A stretch of 5,173 nt of DNA from an uncultured Curvibacter sp. (lineage in GTDB: Bacteria; Pseudomonadota; Gammaproteobacteria; Burkholderiales; Burkholderiaceae): NCBI GenBank assembly GCA_946481355.1, contig CAMLNH010000209.1:1-5173 (forward strand), read 5' to 3'. A model generated the notes under the pieces. The model was not told where the DNA came from, searched no databases, and saw only the letters and a program-made list of their open reading frames with translations. Shown in pieces: positions 1 to 5,173 of the stretch; the first letter of the stretch is position 1, and each line of letters begins with the position of its first letter. Made by a program: the position numbers and the translations under genes.

Positions 1-1111
1 CGGCCTCGGCGGTCTGGTGCAGGCTGTCCCAGACGGGCTGGGCCAGGCCGGCGCCGGAGTAGAAGAACATGCGCACCCGAGACAGCAGCTTCTTGCGCAG
101 CGCCTCGTCGGTCTTCATGGCCTGGGCAATCATCTCGAAGCCCGTGGGCACGTTGAAGTACAGCGTGGGCGCGATCTCGCGCAGGTTGCGCAGGGTCTCG
201 CCGATGAGCGCGGCCGTGGGCTTGCCGTCGTCGATGTAGAGCGTGCCGCCATGCATCAGCGTCAGGCCCACGTTGTGGTTGCCACCGAAGGTGTGGTTCC
301 AGGGCAGCCAGTCCACGAAGATGGGCGGGGCCTCGGCGATCACCGGCATGGACAGGGTGATCTGCTGCAGGTTGGCGCACCACATGCGGTGTGTGTTGAT
401 CACCGGTTTGGGCATCTTGGTCGAGCCCGAGGTGAAGAGGAACTTGGCGATGGTGTCGGGACGCACGGCGTGCATGGCCGTGTCCACCGCGGGCGTGGCC
501 ACCGTGTCCCGCAGCGCGGCGAAGGGCGTGGTCTGGCGGCTCTCGATGCTGCCCTGGGCCAGCACGACTTCCACATCGTCGCCCACCGTGGCCTGGATCG
601 CCTTGCCGTAGCGCGCGCCGTCGGCGGCGTACACCAGACCCGGCGTGAGCGTGGTGAGCACGTGCTTGAGCTTGTCGTAGTCCTGACTCACCGTGGCATA
701 GGCGGGCGAGACCGGGCAGTAGGGGACACCTGCGTAGATGCAGCCCAGCGAGAGCAGGGCGTGCTCGAGCGTGTTTTCGCTGAGGATCACCACCGGGCGT
801 TCGGGCGTGAGCTTGCGGTCCAGCAGGGCCTGGCCGATGCGGCGCGCCGCGTCCAGCGCCCGGGCGTAGCTGATGTGTTGCCATTCACCGGTGCGGCCTT
901 CGCCCAGCTGCTCACGCCGGGCCATGAAGCTGCGTTCGGGTTCCGCTTCGGCCCAGTGGACCAGGAAGTCGCTGAGGCGGCGGGCATAGGCGCCCAGGGG
1001 CAGTTCGGCCTGCACATAACGCGTGCCGGGTGCACCTTCGCGCACGGTGACGCGGGTCACGCCGAAAGGCACAGGGCGGTAGCGCGGGGTGGTCTTCGTA
1101 GTCTCGCTCAT
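1..1111 (-). CDS. fcs: Feruloyl-CoA synthase-like acyl-CoA ligase (AMP-binding family), 3' end cut by window edge
   Basis: The first 370 residues of an ANL-superfamily adenylating enzyme are visible; the family usually has about 600, so the C-terminal part lies beyond the left edge. It should activate ferulate or another hydroxycinnamate with ATP and CoA in the cytoplasm. The phosphate-binding loop is at residues 226-236 (FTSGSTKMPKP), followed by INTHRMWCANLQQI. A WLPWNH-TFGGNHN segment at 268-279 and MFFYSGAGL at 348-356 are typical of feruloyl-CoA synthases. Lys232 occupies the loop position that is normally Gly or Ser; this may be a subfamily trait. The ATG at 1111 is the first possible start, because an in-frame stop lies at 1118-1120. 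No strong ribosome binding site is seen. The gene begins 25 bp after the enoyl-CoA hydratase stop, so both are probably one operon. Exact substrate (ferulate, p-coumarate, caffeate) cannot be read from the sequence. Confidence 0.85.
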   Translation of the reverse strand, partial: MSETTKTTPRYRPVPFGVTRVTVREGAPGTRYVQAELPLGAYARRLSDFLVHWAEAEPERSFMARREQLGEGRTGEWQHISYARALDAARRIGQALLDRKLTPERPVVILSENTLEHALLSLGCIYAGVPYCPVSPAYATVSQDYDKLKHVLTTLTPGLVYAADGARYGKAIQATVGDDVEVVLAQGSIESRQTTPFAALRDTVATPAVDTAMHAVRPDTIAKFLFTSGSTKMPKPVINTHRMWCANLQQITLSMPVIAEAPPIFVDWLPWNHTFGGNHNVGLTLMHGGTLYIDDGKPTAALIGETLRNLREIAPTLYFNVPTGFEMIAQAMKTDEALRKKLLSRVRMFFYSGAGLAQPVWDSLHQTAEA

Positions 1112-1136
1112 GGGTCGTCAGTTGTCCGGAGATGGG

Positions 1137-1919
1137 TCAGCCCTTGCGGACCTTGGCGGCCTTGCCGTCCAGGAAGGCGCGCACGCGTTGTTTGGCTTCG
1201 GGGGCGCTCTGGGCGATGGCGGCCATCATGGCTTCGGTGAGGAAGCCCTGGTCGGCCGGCTGCTCGGCAATACGCGGCAGGGCGTGGATCAGGGCGTAGT
1301 TGGTCAGCGGCGCGTTTTCCGCCACCCGCACGGCCAGCTCAAAAGCCTTGTCGAAGGCCGTACCCTGGGGCACGAGGTATTGCGCAAAACCCACCTTCTC
1401 GCCATCGACGGCGTTGTAGACGCGGCCGGTCAGCATCATGTCGGTCATGCGCGCGGCGCCGATCAGACGCGGGATGCGCACCGCGCCGCCCCCGCCCACG
1501 AAGATGCCGCGCGAGCCCTCGGGCAGGGCATAGAAGGTGGATTCGTCGGCCACTCGGATATGGCAGGCGCTGGCCAGCTCCAGACCGCCACCCACCACCG
1601 CGCCGTGCAGCGCGGCGATCACCGGTACCGGACCGTATTGCACCTGTTCCAGTGCGGCATGCCACATGCGCGAGTGGTGCAGGCCCTGGCCGGCATCGCG
1701 CTCTTTCAGCTCGCTCAGGTCCAGACCGGCGCAGAAGTGTTCACCCTCGCCGTCGATGACGGCGGCGCGCACGCCCTCGGGCATCTCTTCGAACAGGCGA
1801 CGCAGGGCGAGGATCAGGCCATCGTTGAGCGCATTGCGCTTGGCGGGCCGGGTGAGGCGGATGACGGCGATTTCCTGGTGCTCGCCGCGGCGCTCGAAGT
1901 GGAGGTCAGGGTTCTTCAT
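1137..1919 (-). CDS. Enoyl-CoA hydratase/crotonase, probably hydroxycinnamoyl-CoA hydratase
   Basis: A 260-residue crotonase, normal length for the family. Oxyanion-hole elements are CAGLD (63-67) and GGGLE (110-114). The two catalytic glutamates of true hydratases, equivalent to rat Glu144 and Glu164, are both present as Glu114 and Glu134, with the canonical 20-residue spacing. Known 4-hydroxycinnamoyl-CoA hydratase-lyases that release vanillin have Ser at the first position, so plain hydration of the feruloyl-CoA double bond is more likely here. The reading frame is open upstream to 1970, but that extension would translate across the proposed promoter and operator, so the ATG at 1919 (MKNPDLHF) is chosen. 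Its upstream sequence is A-rich with no clear Shine-Dalgarno, and the predicted leader is only about 15 nt. It is first in an operon with the feruloyl-CoA synthase. The substrate is inferred from the neighbours; a general fatty-acyl hydratase is the alternative. Confidence 0.88.
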   Translation of the reverse strand: MKNPDLHFERRGEHQEIAVIRLTRPAKRNALNDGLILALRRLFEEMPEGVRAAVIDGEGEHFCAGLDLSELKERDAGQGLHHSRMWHAALEQVQYGPVPVIAALHGAVVGGGLELASACHIRVADESTFYALPEGSRGIFVGGGGAVRIPRLIGAARMTDMMLTGRVYNAVDGEKVGFAQYLVPQGTAFDKAFELAVRVAENAPLTNYALIHALPRIAEQPADQGFLTEAMMAAIAQSAPEAKQRVRAFLDGKAAKVRKG

Positions 1920-1945
1920 CTTGCGTTTCTTTCGGGATTCGATTA

Positions 1946-1964
1946 TGGTTATGAAATATAACCA
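1946..1964. promoter_or_regulatory. Palindromic operator candidate in the divergent promoter region
   Basis: TGGTTATGAAATATAACCA is a perfect inverted repeat with 7-bp arms (TGGTTAT/ATAACCA) and a 5-bp centre. It fills the spacer of the minus-strand promoter and overlaps its -10 box by two bases. It also covers a plus-strand TATAAC that could serve the amidohydrolase. A dimeric repressor bound here could control both directions. Size and placement fit MarR-family regulators, which control several known hydroxycinnamate operons (CouR, FerC, FerR). No regulator gene is in the window, so its identity is inference. Confidence 0.6.
1957..1962 (+). promoter_or_regulatory. Possible -10 box for the amidohydrolase gene
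   Basis: TATAAC matches the sigma70 -10 consensus at 5/6 and lies on the plus strand inside the palindromic operator candidate. No good -35 is found at the right distance (GGGATT at a 17-bp spacing), so it would need an activator or be weak. The implied leader is about 73 nt and contains two small, mutually exclusive inverted repeats (GCTGC-CGTT-GCAGC at 2007-2020 and CAGCATGCTG at 2017-2026). Confidence 0.25.
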
Positions 1965-2041
1965 GTTCAAGCAAGCCGCTTGTACTTTTTCTCGGTGTTT
2001 ACCCTAGCTGCCGTTGCAGCATGCTGGGACAGGAGACGGTC

Positions 2042-2905
2042 ATGGACCACAAGAACCTCATCGCCATCGACGTGCACACGCACGCCGAAGTCAGCTGCTG
2101 GAACCCTTTTGACAACTACGGCGAGGAATACGACCGCGCGGCGGACAAGTACTTCCGTTCCAACCGCCGGCCGACCATTGCCGAGACCGTGGCCTATTAC
2201 CGTGAACGCAAGATCGGCCTGATCATGTTCACGGTGGACAGTGAGTCCAATCTGGGGCGCCGTCGCATCCCGAACGAGGAGATTGCCGAGGCTGCCAAGG
2301 CCAACAGTGACATGATGATGGCCTTCGGCAGCATCGATCCGCACAAGGGCAAGATGGGCGCGCGCGAGGCGCGCCGCCTGATCGAGGAGCACGGTGTCAA
2401 GGGCTTCAAGTTCCACCCCACGGTGCAGGGCTACCACCCCTACGACAAGATGGCCTGGCCCATCTACGAGGTGATCGCCGAATACAAGATGCCGGCCATC
2501 TTCCACACGGGTCACAGCGGCATCGGCAGCGGCATGCGCTGCGGCGGCGGCCTGCGCCTGGAGTACAGCAACCCCATGCACCTGGACGATGTGGCGATCG
2601 CCTTTCCCGACATGCAGATCGTGATGGCGCACCCGAGCTTTCCCTGGCAGGACGAGGCGCTGAGCGTGGCCACGCACAAGCCCAATGTCTGGATCGACCT
2701 CTCGGGCTGGAGCCCCAAGTACTTTCCGAAGCAGCTCGTGCAGTACGCCAACACCCTGCTCAAGGACCGCATCCTGTTTGGCAGCGACTACCCGCTGATC
2801 ACGCCCGAGCGCTGGATGAAGGATTTCGAAGACGCGGGCTTCAAGCCCGAAGTCATGCCCGGCATCCTCAAGGACAACGCGGTGCGTCTGCTCGGGCTGG
2901 CCTGA
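2042..2905 (+). CDS. Metal-dependent amidohydrolase (amidohydrolase-2 family), possibly CouO-like beta-ketoacyl-CoA hydrolase
   Basis: A 287-residue TIM-barrel amidohydrolase of the ACMSD-like branch. Likely metal and catalytic residues are the N-terminal HxH (His12, His14 in DVHTHAE), His125 in KFHP, His155 and/or His158 in FHTGHSG, His197 in MAHPSFPW and Asp249 in FGSDYPL. The C-terminal ILKDNAVRLLGL is typical of the family. The ATG at 2042 is preferred over the in-frame ATG at 2021 because AGGAGA (2031-2036) sits 5 nt upstream of it. It is transcribed away from the hydroxycinnamate-activating operon across a shared regulatory region. Related enzymes include decarboxylases, hydratases and CouO of Rhodococcus, which hydrolyses 4-hydroxyphenyl-beta-ketoacyl-CoA to a hydroxybenzoate and acetyl-CoA. 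With a CoA ligase and enoyl-CoA hydratase next door the CouO role is the best fit, but it is inferred from context; family membership itself is secure. Confidence 0.85.
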   Translation: MDHKNLIAIDVHTHAEVSCWNPFDNYGEEYDRAADKYFRSNRRPTIAETVAYYRERKIGLIMFTVDSESNLGRRRIPNEEIAEAAKANSDMMMAFGSIDPHKGKMGAREARRLIEEHGVKGFKFHPTVQGYHPYDKMAWPIYEVIAEYKMPAIFHTGHSGIGSGMRCGGGLRLEYSNPMHLDDVAIAFPDMQIVMAHPSFPWQDEALSVATHKPNVWIDLSGWSPKYFPKQLVQYANTLLKDRILFGSDYPLITPERWMKDFEDAGFKPEVMPGILKDNAVRLLGLA

Positions 2906-2928
2906 ACCCGGCGTGCTTGTCAGGCCGG
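2897..2928 (+). other. Hairpin spanning the amidohydrolase stop codon
   Basis: GGCCTGA (2899-2905, including the stop codon) is complementary to TCAGGCC (2920-2926). A flanking G-U and a C-G pair extend the stem to 9 bp around a 14-nt loop. No U-tract follows, so it is not a standard intrinsic terminator; it could protect the mRNA 3' end or be coincidental. It overlaps the -35 of the proposed promoter for the next gene. Confidence 0.3.
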
Positions 2929-2945
2929 ATCGGACCTGCTAAGGT
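2917..2945 (+). promoter_or_regulatory. Candidate promoter for the ComFB-domain gene
   Basis: TTGTCA (2917-2922, 5/6 to TTGACA) is followed after 17 bp by TAAGGT (2940-2945, 3/6), preceded by an extended -10 TG at 2937-2938. Transcription would start near 2952, just ahead of the GGAGG ribosome binding site. This would let the small gene be expressed independently of the amidohydrolase. Confidence 0.35.
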
Positions 2946-2969
2946 TGCCGCCCATCCTTGGAGGCGGCC

Positions 2970-3251
2970 ATGATCAGCAATTTCGAGCAGGTCCACAACT
3001 ACTACGAACGGCTCGTGTTCGAAGAGGTGCTGCGCCGCGCCGCCAAGCGCCCGGACCTGATGCCCGATGCGCTGGCCGACATCGCCTGCGTGGCGCTCAA
3101 CCGCCTGCCGGCGCGTTATGTGCGCCACGACGTGGACCTGATGTTCTACCTGACCGAGCACGAGCGCCATGCCATCGAGCTCTCGCTCGCGGCCGCGATC
3201 GATTTCGCCTTCACCTACGTGACCGAGCGCCTCGCTCGCGTGCCGGCCTGA
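2970..3251 (+). CDS. Small ComFB-domain protein (late competence development ComFB family)
   Basis: A 93-residue, mostly helical, soluble protein with no signal peptide or membrane segment. It has the ComFB-family layout: an N-terminal NYYERLVFEEVLR helix (10-22), the core DIACVALNRLPARYV (37-51), then YLTEHERHAIE (60-70) and an alanine-rich C-terminal helix. Gram-positive members carry a cluster of cysteines before the LNxLPxxYV core; here only Cys40 is present, so metal binding by that cluster is not expected. The ATG at 2970 is chosen because GGAGG (2960-2964) is 5 nt upstream; a TTG at 2958 would add four residues but would overlap that site. Cyanobacterial ComFB-type proteins have been reported as cyclic-dinucleotide receptors; function in proteobacteria is unclear. 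It lies 64 bp after the amidohydrolase but probably has its own promoter and no metabolic link to it. Confidence 0.78.
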   Translation: MISNFEQVHNYYERLVFEEVLRRAAKRPDLMPDALADIACVALNRLPARYVRHDVDLMFYLTEHERHAIELSLAAAIDFAFTYVTERLARVPA

Positions 3252-3282
3252 ACGGTGCTGCGCTCGGCAGCCCCACCCCACT

Positions 3283-4404
3283 TCAGCCCCAGACTTCCTG
3301 GGCCGTTTCCACCACCAGGCGCAGCTTGGCGCGCTGGTCTTCCACCGCGATGTCGTTGCCGTGCACGGTGCTGGAGAAGCCGCACTGGGGCGAGAGGCAG
3401 AGCTGGTCCATGGGCACGTACTTGGCGGCTTCGTCAATGCGACGCTTGAGATCGTCCTTGGATTCGAGCTTGCCGAACTTGGTGGTCACCAGGCCCAGCA
3501 CCACGATCTTGCCCGGGGCGAGGTAACGCAGGGGGCGGAAGTCGCCGCTGCGGTCGTCGTCGTATTCCAGGAAATAAGCGTCCAGGTTCATCTCCTTGAG
3601 CAGGGCCTCGGCCACGGGCTCGTAGTTGCCCGAAGCCGCGTGCGTGCTCTTGAAGTTGCCACGGCACAGGTGCATGGCCAGGGTCATGCCGGCCGGCTTC
3701 TGCGCCACGACCTTGTTGATGAACTTGGCATAGCGGTGCGGCAGCTCGTTGGGGTCGTCGCCACGCTGGCGGGCGGCCTCGCGCATCTTCTCGTCACACA
3801 GATAGGCCAGGTTGGTGTCGTCCATCTGCACATAGGTGCAGCCGGCGGCAGCCAGGCTGCGCAGCTCGTCGCCGTAGGCCTTGGCCACGTCGTCGTAGAA
3901 GCTGGGCTCGAGCTCGGGATAGTGTTCCTTGCTGATGCCGGCGCGGCCGCCGCGGAAGTGCAGCATGGTGGGCGAGGGGATGGTCACCTTGGCCACGCTG
4001 CCGCGACCCGGGGCGATCTGGCTCTTGAGGTACTGGAAATCGGCGAGCTGGATGTCTTTGACATGGCGCACCTTGTCGATCACGCGCATCACGGGCGGCG
4101 CCAGTTCCTTGGTGCCGTCGGGCTTGACGACCGTGACCGGGATGTCGGTCTTGACGCCGCCGATCTGCTCCAGGAAGTCGATGTGGAAGTAGGTGCGACG
4201 GAACTCGCCGTCGGTGATGCTCTGCAGGCCCACGTCTTCCTGGAACTTCACGATCTCGGTGATCGCCTTGTCCTCGACCTTGCGCAGCTGTTCGGCCGTG
4301 ATCTCGCCCTTGGCCTTCTGCTCACGCGCTTCCAGCAGGTATTTGGGGCGCAGGAAGCTGCCGACGTGGTCGGCGCGAAAGGGCGGGGTGGTGCGTAGCG
4401 TCAT
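3283..4404 (-). CDS. Core MetE-like methyltransferase (cobalamin-independent methionine synthase II family)
   Basis: A 373-residue protein matching only the C-terminal catalytic half of MetE (full MetE is about 750 residues); similar stand-alone proteins include Bacillus YxjG/YxjH. The N-terminal RADHVGSFLRP (10-20), TDGEFRR (64-70), TIPSPTML (141-148) and YVQMDDTNL (191-199) are family landmarks. All four expected zinc ligands can be placed: His245 and Cys247 (MHLC), Glu280 (FLEYDDDRSG) and Cys341 (SPQCGFSST). A zinc-activated thiol such as homocysteine is therefore the likely methyl acceptor; the methyl donor cannot be told. The ATG at 4404 is chosen because AGGAG (4415-4411) lies 6 nt upstream; the open frame to 4455 adds 17 residues without a better site. 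It is convergent with the ComFB gene (31-bp gap) and divergent from the transporter binding protein. A THF-linked role in using methyl groups from methoxyaromatics is possible but speculative. Confidence 0.85.
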   Translation of the reverse strand: MTLRTTPPFRADHVGSFLRPKYLLEAREQKAKGEITAEQLRKVEDKAITEIVKFQEDVGLQSITDGEFRRTYFHIDFLEQIGGVKTDIPVTVVKPDGTKELAPPVMRVIDKVRHVKDIQLADFQYLKSQIAPGRGSVAKVTIPSPTMLHFRGGRAGISKEHYPELEPSFYDDVAKAYGDELRSLAAAGCTYVQMDDTNLAYLCDEKMREAARQRGDDPNELPHRYAKFINKVVAQKPAGMTLAMHLCRGNFKSTHAASGNYEPVAEALLKEMNLDAYFLEYDDDRSGDFRPLRYLAPGKIVVLGLVTTKFGKLESKDDLKRRIDEAAKYVPMDQLCLSPQCGFSSTVHGNDIAVEDQRAKLRLVVETAQEVWG

Positions 4405-4466
4405 GGGGGTCTCCTGTGTTGTGGGCTTAAGATCGGCCGCCGTCGGGAACGTCATTCAGGATGCGG

Positions 4467-4472
4467 ATTATG
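4467..4472 (-). promoter_or_regulatory. Possible -10 box for the MetE-like gene
   Basis: CATAAT on the minus strand (5/6 to TATAAT) would place transcription start near 4460 and give a leader of about 55 nt. It sits in the same CCATAATC context as the -10 of the hydratase-operon promoter. No convincing -35 is seen at 16-18 bp (ATGCCG at 17), so the call is tentative. Confidence 0.3.
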
Positions 4473-4524
4473 GACCAGTTATCGCAGTGCGGCATATCAC
4501 ATGGAATGATTTTGTACTGGTTCC
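4472..4524. promoter_or_regulatory. Spaced inverted half-sites in the divergent MetE-like/transporter region
   Basis: GGACCAGT (4472-4479) is mirrored by ACTGGTTCC (4516-4524), complementary except for one extra base. The ACCAGT and ACTGGT cores are 42 bp apart centre to centre, about four helical turns. They flank an AT-rich core and abut the predicted -10 of the MetE-like gene. A regulator binding both sites could control the divergent genes, but two 6-bp cores can arise by chance. Confidence 0.3.
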
Positions 4525-4560
4525 TGCCCCTCGCCGGCCGCACACTCGTGAGGGCGGCAG
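4524..4560. repeat. Imperfect inverted repeat upstream of the transporter gene
   Basis: CTGCC-CCTC (4524-4532) can pair with GAGG-GC-GGCAG (4550-4560), giving a 9-bp stem with a 2-nt bulge around a GC-rich loop. No T-run follows in either direction, so it is not a terminator. If transcription starts upstream it would be a structured leader 45 bp before the start codon. No confident plus-strand promoter was found in 4405-4605. Confidence 0.25.
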
Positions 4561-4605
4561 TCCGCTGATCGTGCCAGCCTCCAGTTGAATAGAAAAGGAA
4601 GACAG

Positions 4606-5173
4606 ATGCTCTCGAAACAGACTTGGGCCCGCTGGGCGGCCCGCGTGGTACTGGGGATGGGTGTGGTGCTGGCGCTGGGAGTTTCGGCCCAGGACATCGT
4701 GATCGGCCAGGTCGGCCCCTTCACCGGCATTCCGGTGCCCGACGCGCCCGAGGTCAACCAGGGCCTCAAGGCCTGGGCCGCCCAGATCAACAAGGCTGGA
4801 GGCATCAATGGCCGCAAGGTCGTCGTGTTCGAGATCGACGACACCTACAAGCCCGATGGTTTCGTCTCGGCCCTGGAGCGGGCCATGCAGCGGCAACCGG
4901 TGGCGCTGATCTCGCCCATCGGCTCGGCGTCCATCCAGCGCATGCTCAACGACAAGCTGCTCGACAAGTACGACGTGGTGTTCATGAACGCCATCCCAGG
5001 GGCCGAGCCCTTCCGCAACCCGGGGCATCCCAAGCTCTTCCACGTGCGCGCTGGCGACAAGCAGCAGCTCGAAGAAATCGTCAAGCACGCCAGCACCCTG
5101 GGCATGACCCGGCTGGCAGTGCTGCACCAGGAGATCCCGATCGGCACCTCGGGCATGAAGGTGGTGGCCGACG
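4606..5173 (+). CDS. ABC-transporter substrate-binding protein (LivK-type, Peripla_BP_6), 3' end cut by window edge
   Basis: The first 189 residues of a periplasmic binding protein; the family is usually 370-400 residues, so about half is missing. It starts with a Sec signal peptide: positively charged WARWAAR, a hydrophobic stretch VVLGMGVVLALGV (14-26) and a likely cleavage site after Ala28 (VSA before QD). There is no lipobox cysteine, so it should be free in the periplasm. The mature start IVIGQVGPFTG (31-41), the AAQINKAGGINGRKV segment (58-72), DDTYKP (78-83), LISPIGSAS (101-109) and FHVRAGD (145-151) are hallmarks of the branched-chain amino acid/aromatic-acid binding group. AAGGAAG (4595-4601) is 4 nt upstream of the ATG. 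Members such as CouP of Rhodopseudomonas bind hydroxycinnamates, and the nearby ligase/hydratase genes make an aromatic acid a reasonable ligand. Permease and ATPase genes are not in the window, so the ligand remains inference. Confidence 0.88.
   Translation, partial: MLSKQTWARWAARVVLGMGVVLALGVSAQDIVIGQVGPFTGIPVPDAPEVNQGLKAWAAQINKAGGINGRKVVVFEIDDTYKPDGFVSALERAMQRQPVALISPIGSASIQRMLNDKLLDKYDVVFMNAIPGAEPFRNPGHPKLFHVRAGDKQQLEEIVKHASTLGMTRLAVLHQEIPIGTSGMKVVAD

Larger units (their letters stand above)
1942..1970 (-). promoter_or_regulatory. Sigma70-type promoter of the hydratase-ligase operon
   Basis: On the minus strand, TTGAAC (1970-1965, 4/6 to TTGACA) and CATAAT (1947-1942, 5/6 to TATAAT) are separated by exactly 17 bp. 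Transcription would start near 1935, leaving a leader of about 15 nt before the ATG at 1919. The spacer is almost entirely filled by a perfect palindrome, so the promoter is likely repressible. Prediction from sequence only. Confidence 0.6.

Noticed and set aside
17..1240. Long plus-strand open frame (407 codons) and another at 1089-1961
   Set aside because: They lie antisense to the ligase and hydratase genes, have low-complexity His/Gly/Arg/Val-rich translations with no recognisable domain, and are typical antisense shadows in high-GC DNA.
1137..1919. Annotation as 4-hydroxycinnamoyl-CoA hydratase-lyase (vanillin synthase, ech)
   Set aside because: The first catalytic position is Glu114, as in true hydratases, whereas the characterised hydratase-lyase has Ser there; overall sequence also differs from that enzyme.
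1967..2677. Minus-strand open frame of 236 codons
   Set aside because: Antisense to the amidohydrolase, with no ribosome binding site or domain.
3257..3271. GCTGC-GCTCG-GCAGC as a bidirectional terminator between the convergent genes
   Set aside because: The stem is only 5 bp and no T-run follows on either strand. Nothing else notable is seen in the 31-bp gap.
3361..4398. Plus-strand open frame of 345 codons
   Set aside because: It is antisense to the MetE-like gene, whose zinc ligands and family motifs are clear; the plus-strand translation is a repetitive Val/Gly/Leu/Ala-rich shadow.
4470..4568. A 32-residue plus-strand leader ORF before the binding protein
   Set aside because: It has no convincing ribosome binding site and contains the inverted half-sites, so it is more likely regulatory DNA.
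4468..5127. Minus-strand open frame of 219 codons
   Set aside because: Antisense to the substrate-binding protein, which has a clear signal peptide and family motifs; no domain is recognisable in the antisense product.

Overview
The window is high-GC bacterial DNA with tightly packed genes, short intergenic gaps and strong G/C preference at third codon positions. Gene content and protein style (feruloyl-CoA synthase, CouO-like amidohydrolase, LivK-type binding protein) suggest a Burkholderiales betaproteobacterium of the Comamonadaceae type. That placement is an inference from style, not from a marker gene.

Layout. Positions 1-1919 hold two minus-strand genes, read right to left: an enoyl-CoA hydratase, then a feruloyl-CoA-synthase-like ligase 25 bp downstream that runs off the left edge. 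A 122-bp divergent region (1920-2041) carries a good sigma70-type promoter for this operon, with a perfect 7-5-7 palindrome inside its spacer. On the plus strand follow a metal-dependent amidohydrolase (2042-2905) and a 93-residue ComFB-domain protein (2970-3251). Convergent to them is a minus-strand core MetE-like protein (3283-4404). After a 201-bp divergent region comes the 5' part of a secreted ABC-transporter substrate-binding protein (4606 to the right edge).

How the genes may work together. Ligase, hydratase and amidohydrolase are three of the four enzyme types needed to convert a hydroxycinnamate (ferulate, p-coumarate) into the matching benzoate plus acetyl-CoA: CoA activation, hydration of the side-chain double bond, oxidation to the beta-ketoacyl-CoA, and hydrolysis by a CouO-type amidohydrolase. 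The missing step, a hydroxyacyl-CoA dehydrogenase, would be expected outside the window. The crotonase keeps both hydratase glutamates, which argues against the alternative retro-aldol (vanillin-forming) route. The binding protein could supply the substrate. The MetE-like protein could handle one-carbon units from methoxy groups, but that link is speculative. The ComFB protein looks like an unrelated neighbour.

No RNA genes, mobile elements, CRISPR arrays or long repeats were seen.
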